A DNA stretch of 64,000 nucleotides, taken from NCBI RefSeq assembly GCF_001431425.1, contig NZ_LDJG01000013.1, forward strand, positions 1 through 64,000, read 5' to 3'. A program made the position numbers and the translations under genes. Source of the DNA: Stenotrophomonas nitritireducens (lineage in GTDB: Bacteria; Pseudomonadota; Gammaproteobacteria; Xanthomonadales; Xanthomonadaceae). Positions 25,288 to 34,150 of this stretch are shown here, in pieces. Position 1 is the stretch's first letter; each line of letters begins with the position of its first letter. The notes beneath the pieces were generated by a model. It saw only the letters and a program-made list of their open reading frames with translations, ran no database searches and was not told the DNA's origin.

Positions 25288-27363
25288 TCAGCGGACCGGC
25301 ATGCCCGGCTGCGCGCCGGCGTCGGCGTCGAGCAGTGCCAGCGCGCCGCCATCGAAGCCGGCCGACAGGATCATGCCCTCGCTGAGGCCGAAACGCATCT
25401 TGCGCGGGGCCAGGTTGGCGATGAACACCACGTTGCGGCCGACCAGTGCTTCCGGCTCGGCATAGCTGCCGCGGATGCCGGAGAAGATCTGGCGCTGGCC
25501 GAGGTCGCCGGCATCGAGCAGGAAGCGCAGCAGCTTGTCCGAGCCATCGACGAAGCCGCATTCGATCACCTTGCCGATGCGCAGGTCGAGCCTGGCGAAG
25601 TCGTCGATGCCGATGTACGCGGACGCTTCACCTTCAGCCTTGGGCTCGGCCTTCACTTCGACCTTGGCGGGCTTCTCGGCCTTGGCCGGCTTGGCCTCGG
25701 CGGGCGGGGCGGCGAGGGTGTCCTTGGAGGCGTCGGTCATTGCGTCGATCATCTTCGGGTCGATACGGGTGAACAGCGCCACGTAGGCGGCGATGGTGTG
25801 GGCGGTCAGCGGCTTGGCGATGTCGCCCCAGCCATGCATCGGCGCATTGAGGAAGCCCTCTGCCTGCAGTGCGGTGGCCGGCAACACCGGCTTGAGCGCG
25901 GCGACCAGCACGCGGAACAGGTTCAGGCCCTGCGTGCACACCGCCTGCAATTCGGCGTCGGCGCCCTCTTGCTTGGCGATGACCCAGGGCTTGGTGTCGT
26001 CGATGTACTTGTTGGCTTCGTCGGCCAGCGCCATGGTCAGGCGGATCGCGGCGGCCGGGTCGTTGCGCTCGTAGGCCTCGCGCACCGGTGCCAGTGCGGC
26101 GACGAAGCGGTCGTACTGGGCCGGGTCGGGCAGGGCATCGGCGAGCTTGCCGTCGAAGCGCTTGGCGATGAAACCGGCGCAGCGGCTGGCCAGGTTGACG
26201 AACTTGCCGACCAGGTCGGCATTCACGCGGGCGGTGAAGTCGCTCAGGTTCAAATCCAGGTCATCCACGCCACCGGAGGACTTGGCGGCGAAGTAATAGC
26301 GCAGCGCTTCCGGGGCCAGGCCCACGTCCAGGTAGGTGCGGGCCATCACGAAGGTGCCGCGCGACTTGCTCATCTTGGCGCCGTCCACGGTCAGGTAGCC
26401 GTTGACGTGCAGCCTGGTCGGGGTGCGCAGGCCGCTGCCCTTCAGCACCGCCGGCCAGAACAGGCCGTGGAAGTTGACGATGTCCTTGCCGATGAAGTGG
26501 TGCAGCTCGGTGTTGCTGTCGGCGGCGAGCACGGCATCGAAGTCGTCGCCGGTCCTGGCGCACAGGTTCCTGAAGCTGGACAGGTAGCCGATGGGGGCGT
26601 CCAGCCACACGTAGAAGTACTTGCCAGGTGCACCCGGGATCTCGAAGCCGAAATACGGCGCATCGCGGGAGATGTCCCAGGCGCGCAGGCCGCCTTCGGC
26701 GTCCAGCCACTCGGCCAGCTTGGCCTTCACGCCTGGCAGGGCGACGTCACCGGCCAGCCACTGCCGCAGGAAGTCCTGGAAGCGGCCCACCTCGAAGAAG
26801 TAGTGCTCGGAGTCGCGGATTTCGGGCGTGGCGCCGGACACCACCGACTTCGGGTCGATCAGGTCGGTCGGGCCATAGGTGGCACCGCAGACCTCGCAGT
26901 TGTCGCCGTACTGGTCCGGCGACTTGCACTTCGGGCAGGTGCCCTTGATGTAGCGGTCGGGCAGGAACATGCCCTTGGCCGGGTCATAGAACTGGGCCAC
27001 CGAGCGGCGGCTGATGTGGCCGGCGGCGTCCAGCCTGTTGTACAGCGCCTCGGTCAGCTCGCGGTTGGCGGCCGAGTTGGTCGAATCGTAATGGTCGAAA
27101 TCCACGCCGAAGGCAGCGAAATCGCGCTCATGGCTGGCCTGGATGTTGGCGATGAAGGTTTCCGGGCTGACGCCGGCCTTCTCGGCGGCGAGCATGATCG
27201 GCGTGCCGTGGGTATCGTCGGCGCAGACGTACCAGACCTTGCCGCCCATCAACCGGCGCGCGCGTACCCAGATGTCGGCCTGGATGTAGCCCACCAGGTG
27301 GCCGAGGTGGAGCGGGCCGTTGGCATAGGGCAGGGCATTGGTGACGAGCGCGGTACGGGTCAT
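25288..27363 (-). CDS. metG: Methionyl-tRNA synthetase
   Basis: 691 residues of the long, dimeric type. The class I motifs are HLGH (in YANGPLHLGHLVGY, residues about 15-28) and KMSKS (in DGAKMSKSRGTF, near 335). The zinc knuckle uses CPKCKSPDQYGDNCEVCGA. The C-terminal 100 residues form the tRNA-binding EMAP-like domain (FARLDLRIGKVIECGFVDGS) after a Lys/Ala/Glu-rich linker. The enzyme charges tRNA-Met and the initiator tRNA in the cytosol. Confidence 0.97.
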   Translation of the reverse strand: MTRTALVTNALPYANGPLHLGHLVGYIQADIWVRARRLMGGKVWYVCADDTHGTPIMLAAEKAGVSPETFIANIQASHERDFAAFGVDFDHYDSTNSAANRELTEALYNRLDAAGHISRRSVAQFYDPAKGMFLPDRYIKGTCPKCKSPDQYGDNCEVCGATYGPTDLIDPKSVVSGATPEIRDSEHYFFEVGRFQDFLRQWLAGDVALPGVKAKLAEWLDAEGGLRAWDISRDAPYFGFEIPGAPGKYFYVWLDAPIGYLSSFRNLCARTGDDFDAVLAADSNTELHHFIGKDIVNFHGLFWPAVLKGSGLRTPTRLHVNGYLTVDGAKMSKSRGTFVMARTYLDVGLAPEALRYYFAAKSSGGVDDLDLNLSDFTARVNADLVGKFVNLASRCAGFIAKRFDGKLADALPDPAQYDRFVAALAPVREAYERNDPAAAIRLTMALADEANKYIDDTKPWVIAKQEGADAELQAVCTQGLNLFRVLVAALKPVLPATALQAEGFLNAPMHGWGDIAKPLTAHTIAAYVALFTRIDPKMIDAMTDASKDTLAAPPAEAKPAKAEKPAKVEVKAEPKAEGEASAYIGIDDFARLDLRIGKVIECGFVDGSDKLLRFLLDAGDLGQRQIFSGIRGSYAEPEALVGRNVVFIANLAPRKMRFGLSEGMILSAGFDGGALALLDADAGAQPGMPVR

Positions 27364-27440
27364 GGCCGTTGGAGGGAACGTGGGGACCGCCGATTATGGC
27401 ATGCCGTCCCGCGGCGGCCGGGAAAGCGGCCGCCGGATGC

Positions 27441-27468
27441 GCGAAACCCGGCCTTGGCCGGGTTTCGC
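27441..27468 (-). terminator. Terminator of the DUF2147 gene
   Basis: A perfect 13-bp stem (GCGAAACCCGGCC and its complement) with a 2-base apex lies past the DUF2147 stop on the minus strand, ahead of metG. Confidence 0.75.
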
Positions 27469-27493
27469 GGGGTCGGCAGGCGGCGGGTGCGCC

Positions 27494-27940
27494 TTACATG
27501 CGTTCCCAGGTCTGCGACTTGCAGATGAACATGATGCAGCCGGAGACCTGCAGCTTGGCGCCGCCTTCGATCAGCTCCATCTTCGACTTGTAGACCTTGC
27601 CCTCGTCGGGCTTGAGGATGTTGCCGCCGCTCCACTTGTTGGCGCCGTCGGCGCGCATGTCACGGATGATCTCCATGCCGGTGATCGGCTTGTCCTTGCG
27701 GTCGTCGCTGCACTTGTCGCAGGTCGGGTTGGGACGGCTGGGGTTGAGCAGTTCGACGATGCGGCCGTGCAGGCTGCCGTTGCTGGCGCGGCTGATCTCG
27801 ACGATGGACTTGGCGCGGTGGGTATCCGGGTCGATCTGGCGCCAGCGGCCTTCGGCGCTGGTGTTGTCGGCCTGCGCGGCGGTGATGCCGGCCATGGCCA
27901 GCGGCAGGGCCAGCAACAGGGTCTTGAAGGTCTTGCGCAT
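27494..27940 (-). CDS. DUF2147 exported protein
   Basis: 148 residues. The signal peptide (MRKTFKTLLLALPLAMAGITAAQA) ends near residue 24. The mature protein starts SAEGRWRQIDPDT and carries the DUF2147 core: HGRIVELLNPSRPNP, a CDKC pair, GMEIIRDMRADGANKW and GNILKPDEGKVYKSKMEL. The fold is a small beta-barrel related to lipocalins; the function is unknown. The ATG at 27940 is preferred over one 29 codons upstream because it begins the signal peptide. Cys pairs (CDKC, CIMFIC) could form disulfides. Confidence 0.85.
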   Translation of the reverse strand: MRKTFKTLLLALPLAMAGITAAQADNTSAEGRWRQIDPDTHRAKSIVEISRASNGSLHGRIVELLNPSRPNPTCDKCSDDRKDKPITGMEIIRDMRADGANKWSGGNILKPDEGKVYKSKMELIEGGAKLQVSGCIMFICKSQTWERM

Positions 27941-28061
27941 GTGTCCCCTCCCAGGGCAGGTGTCGTGGTCCGGAGTTACCGGTTGCTGGCGAATGTATAC
28001 CCATTCGCTGCGGTACGGAATCCGCACCGCAGCACTCCGGGTCAGGGTCGGGTCAGGGGTC

Positions 28062-31000
28062 TCATTGCAGCGTGATCCGCTTGCGGTTGTCGGCCGAGAC
28101 GCGGTCGATCAGCTTGTTGTAGGGATCGAAGCCGGCCTCGTCGGGGCGCGCGTCGACGGTCACGGTGAGCTGCGGGGCCGCCTCGGTGATGTGATGGCGC
28201 TGCAGGTACAGCACCTTCTCGTCGCGCTCCTTGCCCGAGGCGCCCTTGGCGAACACGCCGACCTCGATCCAGTCGTCCAGCGTCCCGGGCGTTTCCTTGC
28301 CGATCCCGTCCGCATAGCGCTTGTCGGCGTGCAGCTTCAGGGTCACGTCGTAGCGGCCGTCGGCGCGCCGCGTGGCGGTGGCATCGACCACGCGGTTGTC
28401 GTAGAAGCTGATCTTCTCGAACAGGTCGGTGATCAGCCCCTGCTGCTCCGGTCCGGCCTCGGCGCGGATGAAGTCCAGCAGTTCGGCCGAGGTGGTGTAC
28501 GGCGGCTGCTGGAAGGCCTTGGCCTGGATGAAGCGCGCGAGCGCGCGGTTCAGGGCCTGCTCGCCCATCTCCTCGCGCAGGCGGTAGAACACCATCGAGC
28601 CCTTGCGGTAGTGGATGTACTGCTGGTTCTCCACGCGGTACAGCGGCAGCTCCTGCACGTCCTCGCCGCCGCGGCCGGACAGGTAGCGGTCCAGCTCGGT
28701 CTTGAGGAACTGGCGCATGTGGGCGCGGCCGTACTCCTTCTCCATCACCATCAGCGCCGAGTACTGCGACAGCGATTCGGACAGCACCGTCGCGCCCTGC
28801 ACGTTGGCGCCGATGACCTGGTGCGCCCACCACTGGTGCGCGATCTCGTGCGCGGTGACGTAGAACACGTAGTCGATGTCGTCGGGCCGGCGCAGGTCGG
28901 CGATGAAGCCGATCGATTCGGAGTAGGGGATGGTGTTGGCGAAGCTCTGCGCGAACGACTGGTACCCGGGGAACTCCAGGATGCGCACCTGCCTGTGCTG
29001 GTACGGGCTGAAGTTGGCTTCGTAGTAGGCCAGCGATTTCTGCACGCCCTCGATCATCCGGTCCACGTTGTAGGGATGCTTGGGGTCGTAATAGATCTCG
29101 ATCGGGATGTCCTTGTACGCGCCCTTCTTCACCGCCCAGCGCGCCGACAGGTAGGCGTAGAAGTTCAGCATCGGCCGGTCCATGGCGTAGTCGAAGCAGC
29201 GGCGCCCGTCGCGCTCGTATTCCTTCTGCAGGTAGCCCGGTGCCAGTGCGATCTGGTCCGGCGCGGTGCAGATGGTGCTGCGGAACGCCAGCCAGTCGGC
29301 ATCGTTGGAGATGTAGGTATTGGCGCGCGCGGCCTCGTCCTCCAGCCTGGGCATGCGCGTGGGCTCGCCCAGGCCGCGCTTGCGGCGCTCGTTGCGGTCC
29401 TCGATCTCGGCGCCGGCGTTGTAGCCGAAACCGGGCAGGACGCCGCTGTTGAAGAACGTACCGTTGTCGACGATGCGGGACTGCGCGCGGCCGGCGGGAA
29501 TGCCGTCGGGGTGGATGTCGACGGTGAAGCGGATGTCGCGCTCCTCGCCCGGCTGCATCGGCGTGTCCAGCGTGTAGATGCGGTAGCCGACGTCGGCGTC
29601 GTTCTTGTCCAGCCTGGCCGCGCCCAGGTCCAGCGCGGTCAGGGTCTTGTCGTCGGCGATGGCGATGTGCAGCTGCGGGATCGCCACGGCATGCGTGTTG
29701 CGGATGCGGTAGCGGCCATCGATGCGCACCGACTGCGTCTCTGGATGCAGGTCGATGCGGTTGTCCACGGCGACGATGCGCGGCTGCGGCAGGTCCTTGA
29801 ACCTGCGGTAGGTCTTCTCGTAGTAGGCGAGCTGGTCCAGCCTGGCGTCGGGCGAGAGGTACTCGTTGCGGATGTTGGTGTTCCAGTACAGCCAGCCGCC
29901 GCAGGCGGCGAAGGCGAGCGTGGCCGTGCCCAGCGCCACGCCCAGCCCGCCGCGCAGGCGCTGGCGGGCAAGGCGCAGCCGGGTGCGCAGGCCGCCATCC
30001 ACGCCGCGCACCCACAGTGCCGCGCACAGCAGCAACAGGACGAGCAGGCACAACGCCCAGTAGCCCTGGAAGGCGAGTTGCGCGGTCAGGAAGTGGCCGT
30101 AGCCGTTCATGTCCGAATACGGGGCATTGGGCGCGCTGGCGTAGTTGTAGATGTCCTGGGCGTAGTCGAGCAGGCCCAGCACCGACTGCCCGATCAGCAC
30201 CAGGATCAGCAGCGCATAGCCGAGGAACTTGTTGTTGCTCAGCACCTGCAGCACCAGCGCCATGCCGCCCATCAGCACGAACACGGTGGAGTTCAGCAGC
30301 AGGGTCTTGGCGTACAGCAGCGGTTCGATGTGGGTGTAGCCCTTGGACAGTTGCAGCAGGATCGAGGCCACGCCGCCGATGGCCTGGAAACCCAGCACCA
30401 CGGCGATCAGCGCCAGGAATTTGCCCAGCAGCGGCACCCAGTTCGGCACCGGCGTGGCGTCGGTGATGCCGGCGATGCGCGCGGTACGTTCCTTCCACAC
30501 CAGCTCGCCGGCGTAGAACAGCACGATCAGCACCAGCAGCCAGCTGTAGCTGCCCTGCAGGGCCTCCAGCATCTGCGAGGTGACCGGCCAGGTCGGCGTG
30601 CCGTACAGGCTCTGGCGGAACAGCGCCGAGGGGATGAAATTGGCCAGGCCCAACAGCAACAGCACGATGAAGGGGATGCTGCGGAAGATGCCGAGAGTGT
30701 CGAAACGCACCTGCCGCGCCAGCTGGCGCAGGCTGCTGGCGGCGCCAAAGTCCGGGGTCACGCGCGGTGCGGCGACGGCCGCGCGCGTACTGGAGGCCGC
30801 TGCCGGCTGCCTGCCGCGCTGGCGCCGGCTGGCGCGGCCGGCGCCGGCGCGCTCGGTGCGGAACAGGGCGAAGGTGGCGGCGAACAGCGCGGCGCTGACC
30901 GCCAGCCACAGCACGCGGTTCTGCAGCAGGAAGCCGGACAGCGCCGGCAGGCCGGTGTTGCGCTCCTCGGCCGACCAGTAGCGGGTGGCATGGCCGATCG

Positions 31001-31643
31001 CGCGGATGCCGAGCGGGTCGAGCAGGGCGGAGACCTGCTGGTTGTCGATGTCGGCCAGGATCGCCCGGCTGACGCCATACAGGACGAAGAAGACGATGAC
31101 GCCGATGTACACCCACAGGATGTTGCGGGTGGTGGCGGCCAGCAGCGACAGCAGCGCGGTGGTGAACAGCACGTTGGGCACCACCATCACCGCGAACGCC
31201 CACAGGTAGGGACGCAGCGAGACGGGGCCCAGGCGCGCCGCATCGATCCACGGCATGAACTGGGCGATGAACAGGCCGCAGGCGATGATCACGTACATCA
31301 CCAGGCAGGCCAGCAGCGCCGCGCCGAGGCGGCCGAGCAGATAGTCGCGGCGCTTGATCGGGCTGGAGAACACCAGTTCGGCGGTGCCCAGTTCGAAGTC
31401 GCGCAGCAGGGCGTTGCTGACGAACAGGGTGGTCACCAGCAGGCCCAGCAGGCTGAAGACCGTCATCAGCGCGGTGATGACCGACGGGGCATTGCGGTGC
31501 ACGTTGCCGATGCCGCCGCCGATCTGGACGGCGTCGCTGGACGCCGCGGCGAAGGCCATCAGCGCCAGGAACAGGGCCAGCAGCCACAACAGCGGGGAAC
31601 GCAGCTGCTCGCGCAGCTCGAAGCGCAGGAAGTTCAGTGTCAT
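28062..31643 (-). CDS. ABC transporter permease fused to an M1-family metallopeptidase domain
   Basis: 1193 residues. Residues 1 to about 600 form two ABC-2-type permease halves with about 12 membrane segments. Residues from about 640 form an M1 aminopeptidase-like domain. HEIAHQWW at 932-939 supplies the zinc ligands and catalytic Glu, and Glu 956 in VLSESLSQY is the probable third ligand. The classic GAMEN substrate motif is missing; NTIPYSESIGFI is at its place. The peptidase should face the periplasm. The ATP-binding gene lies 12 bases upstream, so the pair forms a complete transporter. Related fusions are annotated in xanthomonads and Bacteroidetes; the substrate is unknown. Confidence 0.9.
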   Translation of the reverse strand: MTLNFLRFELREQLRSPLLWLLALFLALMAFAAASSDAVQIGGGIGNVHRNAPSVITALMTVFSLLGLLVTTLFVSNALLRDFELGTAELVFSSPIKRRDYLLGRLGAALLACLVMYVIIACGLFIAQFMPWIDAARLGPVSLRPYLWAFAVMVVPNVLFTTALLSLLAATTRNILWVYIGVIVFFVLYGVSRAILADIDNQQVSALLDPLGIRAIGHATRYWSAEERNTGLPALSGFLLQNRVLWLAVSAALFAATFALFRTERAGAGRASRRQRGRQPAAASSTRAAVAAPRVTPDFGAASSLRQLARQVRFDTLGIFRSIPFIVLLLLGLANFIPSALFRQSLYGTPTWPVTSQMLEALQGSYSWLLVLIVLFYAGELVWKERTARIAGITDATPVPNWVPLLGKFLALIAVVLGFQAIGGVASILLQLSKGYTHIEPLLYAKTLLLNSTVFVLMGGMALVLQVLSNNKFLGYALLILVLIGQSVLGLLDYAQDIYNYASAPNAPYSDMNGYGHFLTAQLAFQGYWALCLLVLLLLCAALWVRGVDGGLRTRLRLARQRLRGGLGVALGTATLAFAACGGWLYWNTNIRNEYLSPDARLDQLAYYEKTYRRFKDLPQPRIVAVDNRIDLHPETQSVRIDGRYRIRNTHAVAIPQLHIAIADDKTLTALDLGAARLDKNDADVGYRIYTLDTPMQPGEERDIRFTVDIHPDGIPAGRAQSRIVDNGTFFNSGVLPGFGYNAGAEIEDRNERRKRGLGEPTRMPRLEDEAARANTYISNDADWLAFRSTICTAPDQIALAPGYLQKEYERDGRRCFDYAMDRPMLNFYAYLSARWAVKKGAYKDIPIEIYYDPKHPYNVDRMIEGVQKSLAYYEANFSPYQHRQVRILEFPGYQSFAQSFANTIPYSESIGFIADLRRPDDIDYVFYVTAHEIAHQWWAHQVIGANVQGATVLSESLSQYSALMVMEKEYGRAHMRQFLKTELDRYLSGRGGEDVQELPLYRVENQQYIHYRKGSMVFYRLREEMGEQALNRALARFIQAKAFQQPPYTTSAELLDFIRAEAGPEQQGLITDLFEKISFYDNRVVDATATRRADGRYDVTLKLHADKRYADGIGKETPGTLDDWIEVGVFAKGASGKERDEKVLYLQRHHITEAAPQLTVTVDARPDEAGFDPYNKLIDRVSADNRKRITLQ

Positions 31644-31655
31644 CGGCCGTCTCCG

Positions 31656-32549
31656 TCAGGCGGCCTGCGCCTGCAGGCGCAGGCGCTGGAAGTAGACGTC
31701 CTCGAGCCCGGGCTCGACCGGGGCGAAGCCTTCGTCCGGCTGGCTGGCGCTGAACACATGGATCACCGGATGGCCGCCGACCAGGCGCGTGGACAGCACG
31801 GTGAAGCGCGATTCGTACTCGGCCAGCGCGGCCTTGGCGACCTGTTTGCGCCAGACCTGGGCCTGCAGCGCGCCGATCGCATCGGCCGGCCTGCCGGTCA
31901 GCAGCACCTGGCCCTTGTTCATGATGGCCATGTTCGGGCACAGGTCGGTGACGTCCTCGACGATGTGCGTGGACAGGATCACCGCCACGTTCTCGCCGAT
32001 CTCGGCCAGAAGGTTGAGGAAGCGGTTGCGCTCCTCCGGATCCAGGCCGGCGGTGGGCTCGTCGACGATTACCAGCTGCGGGTTGCCGAGCAGGGCCTGG
32101 GCGATGCCGAAGCGCTGGCGCATGCCGCCCGAATAGGTGCCGAGCTTGCGCTTGCGCGCATCCCACAGGTTGACCTGCTGCAGCAGGCCCTCGACCACTT
32201 CCTTGCGCTGCCGGCGCGCGGTCAGGCCCTTGAGCACGGCGAAATGATCGAGCAGGTCCAGCGCGCTGACCTTCGGGTAGACGCCGAAATCCTGCGGCAG
32301 GTAGCCGAGCCGCCGGCGCAGCGCGTCCTTGTCGCGGAGCACGTCGATGCTGGCGCCGTCGGCGGTGGTCAGCGTGGCGCTGCCGGTGTCCGCTTCCTGC
32401 AGGGTCGCCAGGGTGCGCATCAGCGAGGACTTGCCGGCGCCGTTGGGGCCGAGCAGGCCGAACATGCCGCGCGGGATGTCCAGATCGACATTCTTCAGTG
32501 CGTGCACGCCATTGGCGTAGGTTTTGGATAGACCGCGGATCTGCAGCAT
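31656..32549 (-). CDS. ABC transporter ATP-binding protein, partner of the permease-peptidase fusion
   Basis: 297 residues. Walker A is GPNGAGKSS near residue 36, the signature YSGGMRQRFGIAQALLG near 139, and Walker B LVIVDEPTAGLDPEERNRF near 159. This is the CcmA/NatA-like subfamily that works with ABC-2 permeases. The C-terminal 80 residues are a variable extension. It is the first gene of a two-gene operon. Confidence 0.93.
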   Translation of the reverse strand: MLQIRGLSKTYANGVHALKNVDLDIPRGMFGLLGPNGAGKSSLMRTLATLQEADTGSATLTTADGASIDVLRDKDALRRRLGYLPQDFGVYPKVSALDLLDHFAVLKGLTARRQRKEVVEGLLQQVNLWDARKRKLGTYSGGMRQRFGIAQALLGNPQLVIVDEPTAGLDPEERNRFLNLLAEIGENVAVILSTHIVEDVTDLCPNMAIMNKGQVLLTGRPADAIGALQAQVWRKQVAKAALAEYESRFTVLSTRLVGGHPVIHVFSASQPDEGFAPVEPGLEDVYFQRLRLQAQAA

Positions 32550-32668
32550 GGACGGACACCTCCCTGGACGATGTGGACATCATTCCGGCGGCGGCCGTGG
32601 TCGGGCAATGCGCCGGAAGTCATTGGGACCAGGGACGTGGCGGCGACGGGAATGTGACCGGGGGAGAT

Positions 32669-33061
32669 TCAGCCGGTTTCGTACAGTTCCAGCGGCAGGT
32701 CGTCCGGATCGGCGAAGAAGGTGAAACGGCGGCCGGTGTATTCGTCCACGCGCACCGGCTCGCAGGCCACGCCTTCGGCCTGCAGGTGGGCGACGGCCGC
32801 GTCCAGCGCGGCGACGCGGAACGCCAGATGGCGCAGGCCGCGCGCTTCCGGGCGGCTGGGCCGCGGCGGCGGCGCCGGGAAGGAGAACAGTTCCAGCTGG
32901 CCGCCGTCGGGCAGGCGCAGGTCCAGCTTCCAGGACCGGCGCCCGGCGCGGTAGTGCTCGGCGACCACCTCCAGCCCGAGGATGCGGGTGTAGAAGTCGC
33001 GCGAGCGCGCGTAGTCCGAAGCGATCAGCGCGACGTGGTGGATGCCGTGCAGCAGCTTCAT
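32669..33061 (-). CDS. VOC-family protein, YaeR/GloA2 type
   Basis: 130 residues, a single vicinal-oxygen-chelate domain: HGIHHVALIASDYARSRDFY at the start, ELFSFPAPP in the middle and RRFTFFADPDDLPLELYE at the end, as in Escherichia coli YaeR (GloA2). Potential metal ligands are the first His, central Glu, second His (LRHLAF) and last Glu. The reaction is unknown for most members. It overlaps the upstream serine hydrolase gene by 4 bases. A longer in-frame reading is a shadow of that gene. Confidence 0.87.
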   Translation of the reverse strand: MKLLHGIHHVALIASDYARSRDFYTRILGLEVVAEHYRAGRRSWKLDLRLPDGGQLELFSFPAPPPRPSRPEARGLRHLAFRVAALDAAVAHLQAEGVACEPVRVDEYTGRRFTFFADPDDLPLELYETG

Positions 33062-34131
33062 CGTTTCGTTTCCTGCCAGCGCCGGGCGATCTCCAGCGCC
33101 AGCGGATAGGGCTCCGGATCGTTGCGGTTGGTCAGCACGATCACCGTCAGCTTCTGCTTCGGATAGCGCAGGATCACGTTGCGGAAGCCGATGCTCTCGC
33201 CGCTGTGCCACAGCGCGTCGCCGTTGATGCGCCAGCCGAAGCCGTAGTACGGCACGTCCGGTTCCGGCGTCTTGGTGGCCGGGCTGAAGGCCAGGCGCAG
33301 CGAGGCGCGGCGCAGCAGGCGTTCGTCGTACAGCGCCGCGTCCCACCGGGCGAGGTCATCGAGGGAGGAATAGATGCCGCCGTCGCCGAGCACGGCGCTG
33401 GTGGTGCTCTGGTCGGTGCGCTGCCAATGGCCGTCGATCCCGCTGTAGCCATAGGCGCGGGAGGCCACCTCGTCCACGCCGTCCTGGTGGGCGACGGTGG
33501 CATCCATGCCCAGCGGCAGGAAGATGCGCTGGCGCAGGAAGCTGGCGAAATCGCTGCCCGAGGCCTTGCCGACGACCAGCGCCAGCAGCGCATAGCCGCT
33601 GTTGCTGTAGCGGTAGTCGCTGCCCGGCGCGAAGTAGGTGCGGTTCTCCTTCTCCAGCAGGTGCAGCACGTCGATGTCGTGCACCTGCCGCGTGTCGGCC
33701 GGGTCCATGAGGTCTTCGTAATCGAGCAGGCCGCTGGTGTGGCTGAGCAGGTGGCGCAGGGTCATCGCGTCGGCCACCGCCGGCAGGCTGGGCAGCCATT
33801 TCTTCAGCGGGTCGTCGATGGACAGCTTGCCGTCCTCGGCCAGCAGCAGGACGGCGGCGGCGGTGAACTGCTTGCTCACCGAGGCCAGACGGAAATTGGT
33901 CGCCGGCGAGACCGGTGTGCCGTCCTCGACCACCGCCAGCCCATAGCCGCGCCGGAATACCGGCTGGCCGTCCTTGAGCACCAGCACCGCGGCGCCGGGC
34001 ACGCGGCCGTCGTAGCGCTGCATCAGGCCGTCGATGCCGGCGTCGGGAAGCGGGGCGGGCGCCGCAGCGGCGGCCACCGTGGAGAACGCGGACAGGCACA
34101 GCGGGGCGAGTCGGGACATCCACGGCGACAT
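33058..34131 (-). CDS. Serine hydrolase of the beta-lactamase (class C/PBP4*) family
   Basis: 357 residues with a signal peptide (cleavage near AAAAAPA, about residue 25). The active-site S-x-x-K is in LASVSKQFTAAA, the Y-x-N in DYRYSNSGYALL, and the third motif is near LWHSGES. This fold includes esterases, D-amino-acid peptidases and beta-lactamases. True AmpC features are not evident, so a resistance role should not be assumed. It is coupled to the VOC gene. Confidence 0.87.
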   Translation of the reverse strand: MSPWMSRLAPLCLSAFSTVAAAAAPAPLPDAGIDGLMQRYDGRVPGAAVLVLKDGQPVFRRGYGLAVVEDGTPVSPATNFRLASVSKQFTAAAVLLLAEDGKLSIDDPLKKWLPSLPAVADAMTLRHLLSHTSGLLDYEDLMDPADTRQVHDIDVLHLLEKENRTYFAPGSDYRYSNSGYALLALVVGKASGSDFASFLRQRIFLPLGMDATVAHQDGVDEVASRAYGYSGIDGHWQRTDQSTTSAVLGDGGIYSSLDDLARWDAALYDERLLRRASLRLAFSPATKTPEPDVPYYGFGWRINGDALWHSGESIGFRNVILRYPKQKLTVIVLTNRNDPEPYPLALEIARRWQETKR

Positions 34132-34150
34132 GGCGGCTCCTTGGGCGGGG

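Noticed and set aside
27597..32531. Plus-strand open frame of 1644 codons
   Set aside because: It is the antisense shadow of the permease-peptidase fusion, ATPase and DUF2147 genes. Its protein is His/Gln/Val/Arg-rich with no known domain, a typical result of GC-rich codon bias.
33058..34131. Antibiotic-resistance beta-lactamase
   Set aside because: The SxxK and YxN motifs fit the broad serine hydrolase family; nothing points to a true resistance enzyme.
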